16,010 nt of DNA, taken from positions 1 to 16,010 of the forward strand of contig JAAMXP010001462.1 in the NCBI GenBank assembly GCA_019693395.1, written 5' to 3'. Of the stretch, positions 7,081 to 15,785 are shown piece by piece; the stretch's first letter is position 1, and each line of letters starts with the position of its first letter. The position numbers and the translations under genes are program-made. The stretch comes from Ettlia oleoabundans (lineage: Eukaryota; Chlorophyta; Chlorophyceae; Chlamydomonadales). The notes below the pieces were generated by a model. It made no database searches, was not told where the DNA came from, and saw nothing but the letters and a program-made list of their open reading frames with translations.

Positions 7081-10000
7081 TCACGGCTTGTGCCGGCCAC
7101 GAGCTGCGGCCTCCCTATCGCACCAGGACTGCATTGTAAGCACAAAAGAACGCAGACAAAGTTCTGTAAGGCTCTGGATCTGCAAAGCCAAAACTGATCA
7201 GACCAACCACATGCCGGTTGCCACATGACCATATATCTGCTGTGCCTTACCGCCTCAATGTCGCCCTGACTGCTGGTGATCTACACCACTGGCATACACT
7301 TGTGCTAAACCTAGCCCCACCTGCAGCTCCCGTGCTAGCTTTCCAATATCAGGCACGGCCGGGTCCAAGCTAGAAAGCTGCCCCATGAGTCGTATGCGCA
7401 CAAAGTTGAGCTGCAGGGATGTGGGTGGGTGGATGCACGGCTGGGCAGGTGCAGGCGAATAACGAAAGTACTTAGCGGATGCACGTGTTTGCGTATGTGT
7501 TTGCGGTGTATGTGTGTGCCCACCTGTCTGAACATGCGTTCCTTGTCCGCAGCCACCAGCTCCAGCTCGCGCTCCACCTTGCTGCAGATAGTGGTGAGGT
7601 GAGGGACCTTTAGGAGCGTGCGGGGTTTGGCCGCCGTAGGAGCCATCAACTCAACTCCTCCTCCACACACACAGAGACAGGGATCTGCCACCAGCATCAG
7701 CAACTTGCACCCAGCCACCATGCGTCCCCCATTTGCCGCCACGCCACTGCTCGGCAGCCTGCGCACTTGGTGTTGGCTGCTGCCGCCTGGCGATCGCGAT
7801 CATACTGCTCCGCCTTGTGCCACCACTCATTTGTCAGCGCAGTTGCAGCATCTGTGGCGGCCTGTGCTGCTTCCAGCTCGCCCCGCAGCTGCTTCACCTG
7901 CACCCACAGGCATGAGTGGGCAGCAGGGCAGCTGTGGGTTGAGTGCAGCGAGAGGACGGTTGAACCGCACTTGTGAGCATGTCAGACAAACATGAACGTG
8001 TTCGAGTGGTGTGCTGGAAAAGTTCCTTGAATGCACCGCACTCAAACATCCCCAACCCCTGCACTGAAAGCAAGTTCACCATCTTGTGCAAAAAAAGCCA
8101 GCCCACCCCACATGCAGCAGCCCTAAGCAGCCACTCCCGAGGCCTTACACAACAACCTCAACCACAACCAGCTTCTGAACCCCAGGCACACCTCAGTATC
8201 TTGCTGCAGCAGTGCAGCATCTGTGTCCACCAACCGCTGCCGCGCCTCTGCCAGCTGCGTTGCGGCAGTAGTCGCATCGGTGCGCCACTGTGCTGCATCT
8301 GCCGCCAGCTGGCGCTCGTGTTCTATCAGCAGCTGGTGCTCAATGGCGCCAAACTCACCCACCTCGCACTGCTGCGCAGTCTGCGGCGGATGCGTGCGTA
8401 AAGCAGGGCAGGGTGCGTAAGCGTGTTAGTGACATGCACGGGACAGCAAGACAGAGTACAGTTCCAGTAAGCCAACAACACAGGAACTTTCAGCTTGGCA
8501 AGGATAAGAACCAAGCAAGCATGACTACCTGAAATGCCAGCACAGCTGCCAGCCGCTCAGCCCGGGCTGCTTGCGCCTCGGTGGCGGCTCTGGCTTCTGC
8601 CAGCTGCTCTGCCAGCTGCTGCCGCTTGGCGCGGGCACGGTCAGGGGTCACCCCAACCTGGGACTGCACTAACCAGTTCCATTACCAGGCAGTTAGGGAG
8701 CACAGGGCAGCATCAAGCATGACGCTAGGCTTCTCTAACATGCATGTTGCACAGCGCATGTTGAATCGCTCAGCACAGCACTTGTAACCCTCATGGCAGG
8801 CTTGCCAGCACATTCTGCCACATAGCGTCTCCCGCATTCAAACCGTTGGCACCCTTACAAGCAGCTAGCCAGCCTGCCGGGACAGCCACCTAACCACGCA
8901 GTAAGCTACAGCTACCCCACCTGCGCCGCTGCCAGCTGCTGCTCCAGCTGCCTGCTGCCTGCCTTGAGCGCTTCCAGCTCACCGGCTTGGGCCCTCACCC
9001 GACTCTCACCAGCAAGCACAGCGCCCTCCAGCTGCAAGGAACAGAAAACTTGCAGAAGAGCTTGGTGCTGATGCTCACAAACTGTTGCGACAACTTGGCA
9101 GCGGCAGCTGCAGCGGCAGCAAAAGAGGCAGCAAAAGGCACGGCGGCACTTTGCATCAAGGAAGCTGCCATTTGATGGCCTGTGGCAAGGAAACAGGGGA
9201 TCAGAATGGCGCAAAGGTTGTTCAGCCAGAGCCTTGAGGGAAGGTGTATCTACGGCAAAACCAAGGCAAAAACCTGCAGCAAAGGCCCGTACCCCATGTC
9301 CAGCAGCAGCAGCCCACCTTGGCCACCCGGCCCCGCAGCTGCCCCGCATGCCGGGCCAGCTCTTCCCTACAAGCCTCCACGCGCTGCAGCTGCTGCTGCA
9401 GGGTGGCATACTCAGGTGCGCTAGGCGGAGGATCCTCGTGGGTACTGCCTTGCTCCGCCGCCTGAACAGCTGCACCATCCATTGGTTGCAACGGTGGCAG
9501 GTCCACAATGTTGAGCACCAGCTGCACCGGCCCCTCCTGCTGCCTGTCGGGGTCACCCTCAACCACACCAGCAACAACTGCTGTTGTTGCCACAGCTGCT
9601 CCCTCCGCAATTTCCAGATTTTCTGTGACGTTGATGACCAGCCTGACCACACTGCTGCCATCTGAGGCAGCACCCGCATCCCGCTGCTGTTCCCAAGCCG
9701 CCACTGCTGCCTCCAATAGCTGCACTTGCTGCCGCGCCTCTCCCAGGTCTGCCTGTAGCGAGCCCACAGAGGACCGCAGGCCAGCCAGCTCTGCTTCTAG
9801 GCGCTCTAAATCCTCTTCCTGAGAGCCCTCTTGAACAAAAAGGTTCAAGGTCACACGCTGCTCCACCGGCGCCGCTGCCGGCTGCGCTGCCACGGCGGCA
9901 GTCGCTGACGTGTCCGCACCAACCTCGCCTGCCCCGCTGGCCGCACTGGAGCTTCGAAATGCGGGGATCGAATAGTGGGAGGCGGTGGGCGAGGTTGGCG

Positions 10001-10274
10001 CGCTGTCAGGGCAGCCATGGCTGCACTCTTTACCAAGCAGGGGTTGTTGAGACGGCGAGGCTGCCACACTGCCGCTGCCGACGCCACCGCACTCCGTCTC
10101 GCTGCTCGCGGGGCTGACGGGATGCGACTCAGGGTGCCGCGCGCTGCTGATACGCCGGCCAATAGAAACGCGGCGGCCCTTGGGCGGTGAGCCAGCCAAG
10201 GGCAGCTTTTCGAAACAACCACTGAACCACTCATCCCCGTCGGCTGCTGATGCCTGCATGGGTGGCCCTGACAT
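7081..10274 (-). CDS. Coiled-coil protein of unknown function, about 589 aa
   Basis: Eight exons (10274-9318, 9031-8921, 8663-8529, 8380-8192, 7897-7767, 7581-7524, 7410-7321, 7179-7081) join in one frame. All junctions are phase 0 except 5/6, where AA|C makes Asn508. I do not recognise a named family. Residues 1-130 are Ser/Pro/Ala-rich and probably disordered, with GRRVSIGRR, a basophilic-kinase-like site. From about 150 onward the protein is mostly Ala/Gln/Glu/Leu heptads, with stretches such as LERLEAELAGL, QLAEQLAEARAATEAQ and QLAEARQRL, predicting a long coiled coil. Three short beta-like segments interrupt it near 140, 210 and 250. The C-terminal 60 residues (LNFVRIRLMGQL to SFVLTMQSW) are less repetitive. 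The exon 5 donor (ACCAA|GTGCGC) is weak but phase-consistent. The end is uncertain: reading through the exon 7 donor would stop at 7255. A scaffold or cytoskeletal role is only a guess from composition. Confidence 0.7.
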
Positions 10275-11754
10275 AACCGGAGTAAGACGCGATTAGAGGA
10301 GCAACTTCCTGCATTCATGTTGCATGAAGCGCAGCGCGCGCAGCAGCGGCAGCGGGGGCTAGGGCTGGGATGTAAACCTAAACCAATAAACTAAACTAAA
10401 GTGAATAAATTTAACTCAACTTTATCACGGAGGCCTGCCCCGATAAACCGGGTTATAAACCGAATGAAACTTTTATTTCAACTTTCTCTTCCTGCTGGCA
10501 GCTGCTCTGTGGCAGCACATGCCAGCAACAGCATTTTGCTGCTCCTGGGCTTCGTGGTTCAGATTGCGAAGCAGGGCAAGCAGACTGCACGTTTGGCTGC
10601 CCTGAACACCAGAATGACCTCCTAGCATGATCCCTGCTGCAGGACAGCGCCAGTGCACCCGACGGCGGGTTCCGCCGCTGCTGTGGACATGCCAGCACCC
10701 TGCACATCGCCCCTTGGCCTCCTAGTGCATTTCCTAAAGAGACGGAAACATGTTTGAAAGCCTTCAGAGCACCAGCAGCAGTCAATATCATTTTGACTGA
10801 CTTTAAAGCTTGGCTTAATTCAACATTACGGCCATGCCCGGTTTAGGGCCCAAAATCGTAATTTACAACGTCCAAGTTTACTAAACCGGTCTATTGAAGT
10901 ATATTTAAGCCTTACGAGCGTGCTGAAGTGGTTAGACCCCAGCCCTAGCGGGGGCGGGAGCGGCACTACACCTGACACTATTGTGCCCTTTTCGGCAGGT
11001 AACAGGGCAGTAGCCCGGTTTCTGCCTGAAAAATGGCCGTTGCGATCAAATCGATGCATCTGGCCTATAGCATGCGGACGGGAAGTCAAGTGCCCTTGGA
11101 CCGCCAGTCTGTTCTGGGGCCAGGTGGGCCCCCTGATGGTTGCTGCTGCGGCTGCCAAGTGCTAGTGGTCAACAATACCCGCAGCTTGATGCATCACTGT
11201 TGTGCAGGCATGACTTTAACCATTTCATCACAGATCGTCAATCAAAAATCCAGGGGATGGGTGCAGTGTGCAAAACATAAGCATATGAAGGACACAATAG
11301 AGAGCTTGGCTCAAGGACAGCAGTGGACGTCAGAAGTGAAAGGGAAAGCTGACACCTGGAAGGATAAACTGACACCAATCAATGGGTGGTGGCACCAACT
11401 TGAAAGAGGTTTGAAGTAGGAGGAAAGACTGCAGGCGGACAGCAAGAGGTGGGCACAGGGCCCTCTGTTCAGGAGCTTCTAACTGGCGGGTGTCGACCCG
11501 AAGGGCAGCAGTGATGTGCAGGTGGTGCAGCGCAGCTTTGCGCAATGGTAGAGAGCCTGCGCGACACGAAGGCCTTTGTGCACAGGAAAACCTCCCTCAA
11601 AGCGGGAGCCTCGGGAGTTGATTGTGTGGGACTTTTGACCTTCCCCTACTAGCGCTGACGCAGCCAATGCCCTGTCGCGTGCTGGCCCAGTTGTGCAATC
11701 GTGGTAAAACGCAGATCAGTAGCCCGAGCCTGCAGTGCAGTGGAAGGGCTTGAT
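10275..11754. other. Intergenic stretch without a recognised gene
   Basis: It spans the 5' side of the coiled-coil gene and the 3' side of the cystatin gene. Open frames of up to 128 codons exist, but none shows a familiar motif, consistent splice structure or coding-like composition. The first 150 nt are A/T-rich (10370-10500). An inverted repeat CCGGTTTAG/CTAAACCGG (10838-10846, 10881-10889) lies just before a TATATTTAA box-like sequence (10900-10908). The stretch may hold the coiled-coil gene promoter and an unannotated transcript. Confidence 0.5.
10838..10889. repeat. Inverted repeat with 9-bp arms
   Basis: CCGGTTTAG (10838-10846) and its exact reverse complement CTAAACCGG (10881-10889) are separated by 34 nt. 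More copies of the AAACCGG core lie nearby at 10445-10451 and 11015-11021 (inverted), and AAACCG at 10457-10462. Confidence 0.8.
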
Positions 11755-14434
11755 TTATTTTACATCAAACAAGATGGCAGCATGCGGCGGCAGCAGCAAC
11801 ACAACAAAACCGCAGCAGCAGCAGCAGAACAACCGACCTTGGGCAGGCATACTGGTGTTAAAGAAAGCAATAAGGGTGTGCAGCAGGTATAGTTGCCTCC
11901 TCGACTTACCCGCCTCACCGTCCACCAGGCTGCTGGCCTCACCCGCGGCCTCTCCATCTGCAGGTGCAGGGGGCAGGAGAGGGGACCAACTCATGGCAGC
12001 AAACGTGTCACTCAAGCATGCTCCACAGAAGTCATGCAGCCGACAGCCAGAGCAACTGCATTGTGTTATGTGTGGACGCATCAAACGCTCTACTGAGTAT
12101 GAAAACGTGAGCTGGGTGGGCAGATGTCGGCAAACAAATGAGGCAGAGAGGCTGGCCTTCCAGCTGGTCCCCCTTTCCCTAGGTGTCTTTTTTGATTGCA
12201 TGGTAAGGAAGGAGGAGTTAAGGCTGCCTTGTTGCGCTATCACCAGCCCCACAAAGCAAGTCGTGAGCTGGCCAGCCAGGCACGACCGCCCATGTGGAGT
12301 AGAGGGCCCACTTAGCGGGGCTATGTGGCGCACAGCTGGGGCAGCTCATGTGCGTGCCTGCACAGCTGCACGCTCACCGTCTGAGTCAGTGGTGGTGGTA
12401 GCGCTGGTGGTGGTGCTGGTGGGTGTGCTGTCGGTGGTGGTAGTGTCAGTGGTGGGGCTGCCGTCAGTGGTGCCAGTGCCAGTGGTGGTGGTGGTGGTGG
12501 TGGTGGTGGTGGTGTCATCAGTCAGGGTGGAATCATCGCCGCCAATGCTGCGGACATCGACCCAGCAGCTAGCCAGTAGGCGGTGGGCGGTTAGCAGTGT
12601 GACAAGGCGACACCCGCTGTTCGCTACCACCCACACCAGCACCCCTGCTATACAGCGCCGCAAACACACTACGTGAAGCACCCCCCATGGAAGCTTGCAG
12701 CAACTGTTGCCGGATCGTCCGCTTGCCATTAATCGCCCCGCTCGACCCCCACCCCAACCTCACTAGTAGCACTCACGGGAGGCTGTCGCCATTGCCATCA
12801 ACGACCTCCCCCTCGTCGTCACTGGGGCTGAACAAACAGAAAAGAGCAGCAGTATGCTTTAAGAGGCCTGGATAGTTGCGAGACATAGGCCGTGCAAAGC
12901 TTGTGGCCCACTTTGACCTGTATCTGCCAGCTAGCAGCCGTTGGCAGCCATGCATCAGCCCCTTACACCCAACCGTCCAGCCGCACACCTGCCCGCCTGC
13001 CCGCCCCACGCACGCATGCATGCACCACCACCACCCATCCGCCACCACCAAGCCTCCCAGACGGGTGCCGTGCCCATGCTGCACTCAGCCCTGCTCACAA
13101 CACAATCCTGCCGTCCACAGCCACAAACTCGAGCTCCAAATCCTCAATCTGCGGCAGGAGCGCATTACACCCTTCTGGAATAATTCTCTTCGTGTGTTTG
13201 ACCATCTATTGATGGGAGGTCGAGAAGAGACGCAAGCAAAGGAGGGGTCCAAGCGGGGGAAGATGGGTGGGGGATGCGGAGTGGGCGCGGGTGTGGGGTG
13301 TTGTGCAGGCGAAGCCCAAACAGGGAATGCAAGGTCACAGGGGCGATTCGTCTTGCTATCGTCAAGGCTTTGCAGGTGATGGACTTGCTGTCCTGTGTGG
13401 CTGCTGCCCCATTGCCGCGTCGTAAGACAGGAATGGTTCGGGAAGGCGTGGTGAGTCACCCACACACCCAATAACCCACTCATTCCACTGCCTGCCTACA
13501 CGCCCACCCGTTCACATGCCTACCCGCCCACCTGTGTGTCGTTGTTGGCGGCGGAGGGCAGTGGCTGGAAAGCCTCCACCTTCACGCCAACCGTGTAGTT
13601 GCCGTCGGCGGCATTGCAGCTCATGTTGACCCACAGCTGCAGGTGGGAATCATCACAGAAAGGGAGAGAGTGAGGCACGGTGGATGGTTGAGTTGGGCAC
13701 GGTGATTTAGCTGGCAGCAAGGCACATGGGGTGGCTGATGCTGATGGCTGGCATGTGAAGTAACTAAGGAAATGCTGGCAACTTGTGGAGGCAAACATGT
13801 AGGCAATAGAAGGGAGCTGCGCCGAAAGCTATGATGCACAACCATCCAGCACCACAAATACAGTCAGTCACCTTGTAGTTCATGCCAGCCACGACCTGCA
13901 GGAAGGCAGTCCGGCAGGAGAAGGAGGAGGTTAGATTGGGGCAAGCAGGCCATCAGCCATCAGCTTCTGCAACTCGACTGACTCAGCTTGCAACCCTCCC
14001 AACCCAAACCCCACGCAACAGCGTGCTTCTAATCAAACCTTGCGTTCCTCCCTGGAAACTTTGGGAGAGTGTGTCAAAGCAACCCATGCACCTCTATCAA
14101 CTTCAACTGTTTGCCCTGTATGCCTGTTCTTGACCTGGCCCTGGGGGGCAGCCAGTGCCCCACCCCCTGTTACCTGTTCGCAGCCATTGACAGAGATGTC
14201 CAGATCTTCGGGAGGGCACAGCTCCAGACCGTTGAGGATTTCTGTGATGTTTGCGTCAAACCTCAGCGAAACCTCACCCAGCACCGCGGCGATGATGTCC
14301 TCGTCAACGGTGCCGTTGATGGGGCTGAACCCGCCTGCCAGCCCCGCAGGACCGCATGAGTTCTCGTGCATGTCGGCGGCAGCAAGCCCAGAGCAGAGGC
14401 ACAGCGCCAGCAGGATGGAGGCGGCGAAACGCAT
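11755..14434 (-). CDS. Secreted cystatin-domain protein with Thr-rich tail and hydrophobic C-terminus
   Basis: Cystatins inhibit papain-type cysteine proteases. Exons 14434-14174, 13895-13872, 13636-13532, 13148-13099, 12827-12777, 12547-12378 and 11957-11755 join in phase to about 287 aa. Residues 1-20 (MRFAASILLALCLCSGLAAA) are a signal peptide. The cystatin features are the N-terminal Gly pair (AGGFSP, residues 33-38), QVVAG at 87-91 built across the exon 1/2 junction, and VKVEAFQPLP at 113-122 in the place of the family's late strand. The second-hairpin Pro-Trp is not seen. Five N-glycosylation sequons (N40, N62, N99, N108, N127) agree with secretion. The tail is acidic (PSDDEGEVVDGNGDSLP), then Thr-rich (165-220, with an 11-Thr run), then hydrophobic (243-253 and 263-284), possibly a membrane or GPI anchor. 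Two points are uncertain. Intron 4 retention would end the protein at 147 aa (TGA 13097-13095). A GTAAGT donor at 11909 could trim the last exon by a 58-nt intron, giving a different C-terminus. Confidence 0.8.
11760..11764 (-). terminator. TGTAA (with AATAAA) overlapping the end of the cystatin gene
   Basis: On the minus strand, TGTAA at 11764-11760 is followed at once by AATAAA, and the TAA stop at 11757-11755 is inside this block. If used as the poly(A) signal it leaves almost no 3' UTR. Confidence 0.4.
12482..12514. repeat. GTG/ACC triplet run encoding poly-Thr
   Basis: An almost perfect GTG run on the plus strand. On the minus strand it is ACC, giving the 11-Thr run in exon 6 of the cystatin-domain gene. 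The flanking 12395-12475 is a degenerate extension of the same repeat. Confidence 0.9.
12963..12967 (-). terminator. Candidate intronic TGTAA poly(A) signal in the cystatin gene
   Basis: TGTAA on the minus strand inside intron 4 (13098-12828), 128 nt after the TGA (13097-13095) that is reached if this intron is retained. The spacing is like that of other 3' ends in this window. Confidence 0.45.
13872..13895 (-). other. 24-nt microexon encoding the cystatin inhibitory loop
   Basis: Bounded by CCTTCCTGCAG before and AAG|GTGACT after. It encodes VVAGMNYK, phase 0 on both sides, and completes QxVxG with the Gln that ends exon 1. It is part of the cystatin-domain gene described above. Confidence 0.8.
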
Positions 14435-14739
14435 GGTGCTGCACGGCAGAAACCAAGCGGCGGGTGCACAGCCAGCGGCGGGCGTTAGGTTGGCGGTGCG
14501 CGGCGGTGCTACCAGTGCAACGTCAGTGGGCTTGAACGCTGGCAGTTCCGCTTGATTCGTTCTCTGCCTCCATCATACACCGATAACAGTCGATTGGCGC
14601 GAGGACCGCGTTCCGAGCCGCGGGGTGCCGCAAAACAAGGGGCGAATTGGCTCGCGGCAAGACAAGGCACCCCCGTTATATCATAAGTATATGGTTCCAG
14701 GGGCCGATGCGGGCGTTGCAAGGCGAGTTGCTTTGGGGT

Positions 14740-15006
14740 CGGGCACCAAGTGCCCGGAGTGGCATGCACCCATAGTAGCTCACCGGAGTTGTAGGAGCCG
14801 TAGCGCTGGTTTAGCCTGGCGAACACAAGCGGGGGTAAACACCCGAACCGCGTTTTGAGGACGGAATCCCACCCGGTCGTCCAGCTGGCACCCCGCGAGG
14901 CCTCTATCATCCTGTGAGCGCTCCCAGCGCTTGGGTTCTTTCTTGCCAAAGCATTCACCATCGAACGGGAGTGTTCAAGCGGACGGGCGCAGGCGCCTGG
15001 GCGCCC
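14740..15006. repeat. Cluster of short perfect inverted repeats
   Basis: CGGGCAC-CAA-GTGCCCG is at 14740-14756. GAAC..GTTC lies in 14964-14977. GGGCGC (14985-14990) pairs with GCGCCC (15001-15006) around the self-complementary AGGCGCCT (14991-14998). All arms were checked as exact reverse complements. Confidence 0.75.
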
Positions 15007-15215
15007 TACCAGTGGCGGAGATGGGCACTAGCAGCAGGTGGCGGCAAGCGGCACAGAGCAGCGGCAACATGTGGATGCTGGCAATGCCATGTCTGCGCGA
15101 TATCAAATCTACAGTTTTGATGAAAGCAGAGCAACACCCAGGAACTAAGCGGTTCTGGCCGCTGGCAGAAGGGAGCAACCAAGAGGACTGGCTATGGGAT
15201 ACAGCGGCTTTTCCT

Positions 15216-15236
15216 GGTGTGACATCATGTCACACC
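15216..15236. repeat. Perfect 9-bp-arm palindrome around TCA
   Basis: GGTGTGACA (15216-15224), TCA, TGTCACACC (15228-15236). The core TGACA-N3-TGTCA resembles a dimeric transcription-factor site. It is about 780 nt upstream of the cystatin ATG and about 490 nt from the stop of the right-edge gene. Confidence 0.8.
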
Positions 15237-15636
15237 GCCAGGGCAGCCATGGCGGTTGTCCTTGCACCACCTCAGTCACCTGCCCTTTCGTAGTTGTCGC
15301 TGACACCTCTCACTAAATTTTCACACACTTGCAGTCAACTTTCATAAACAAACTAGATATGTACAACATGGATTAGTGAAGCACTGAGGTGCCAGGCTCA
15401 GTGTGAAGGCATGGGTGGAAGGGCGGTCACAGTGGTTGTGGGAACGGGGTAAGGGCTAAGAATGCAATTTTGCGGCCATCATTGGAGCTGGACAAAAACC
15501 TATACACGTTCGCAGTTGCCGGGAGAGAGTCAAGACAATGGCATCAATTCAACAAGTGTGCGACGCCGGGGGCAACGCCGATGCTGCTTGGCGGCATGCG
15601 AATGGGGTGCGGCAGCGCCAGCGTTTTCCCGCCATG

Positions 15637-15641
15637 TTACA
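15637..15641 (-). terminator. Probable TGTAA poly(A) signal of the right-edge gene
   Basis: TGTAA on the minus strand, 86 nt downstream of the TGA at 15727. This fits a short chlorophyte 3' UTR. Confidence 0.55.
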
Positions 15642-15726
15642 TCGGGATTCATAGGTCAAGTAAATTGGTTGTTGGCCCAGCTTGCCAGCGAACCATACAG
15701 CTTGTGGCCATCAGTCGCCCCGCCTG

Positions 15727-15785
15727 TCAATCGTCACCGTCATCGTTGTCGGTGCGGTCGGTCAGGAAATCGTCATCCAGCGGGC
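15727..15785 (-). CDS. Acidic C-terminal exon of an unidentified gene (rest off the window)
   Basis: A clear acceptor (CTGCTGCTCCTGCAG, ending at 15786) is followed by a 59-nt frame, entered in phase 1, that reads PLDDDFLTDRTDNDDGDD and stops at TGA. The downstream TGTAA supports a true 3' end. No domain is visible. The sequence to the right (15787-16010, minus strand) is pyrimidine-rich and looks like intron, so the preceding exon is beyond the edge. Function cannot be inferred from an acidic tail alone. Confidence 0.5.

Larger units (their letters stand above)
14435..15726. other. Intergenic stretch with structured repeats, no recognised gene
   Basis: It holds the cystatin promoter and 5' UTR (right of 14434) and the 3' UTR of the gene entering from the right. 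A 150-codon ATG-to-TAG frame on the minus strand (14961-14509) matches nothing I know. A TATA-like TTATATCATAAGTATATGG lies at about 14676-14694. Several short hairpins lie between 14610 and 15010, and there is a perfect palindrome at 15216-15236. The stretch at 15300-15380 is A/T-richer and shows nothing definite. Confidence 0.5.

Noticed and set aside
7251..7265. Possible 15-nt microexon (GDIEA) in the coiled-coil gene
   Set aside because: It has plausible splice borders and keeps frame, but would be flanked by introns of 55 and 71 nt, far shorter than the others in this gene. Direct joining of 7321 to 7179 gives an ordinary 141-nt intron.
10370..10400. Telomere-like CCTAAACC and CTAAACTAAA string
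   Set aside because: Too short and irregular for an interstitial telomere array; the green algal TTTTAGGG or plant TTTAGGG unit is not tandemly repeated.
11540..11610. tRNA-like string GCGCAATGGTAGAG
   Set aside because: It resembles a D-arm/A-box, but no matching acceptor stem, anticodon arm or TTCGA-type T-loop could be folded downstream.
11735..12676. 313-codon plus-strand frame with a poly-Val stretch
   Set aside because: Antisense to the Thr-rich exon and neighbouring introns of the cystatin gene; the poly-Val comes from the GTG repeat.
13085..13483. 132-codon minus-strand frame over intron 3 and exon 4 of the cystatin gene
   Set aside because: It is in a different frame from the phase-consistent exon 4 and contains Pro/His-rich low-complexity sequence typical of intron.
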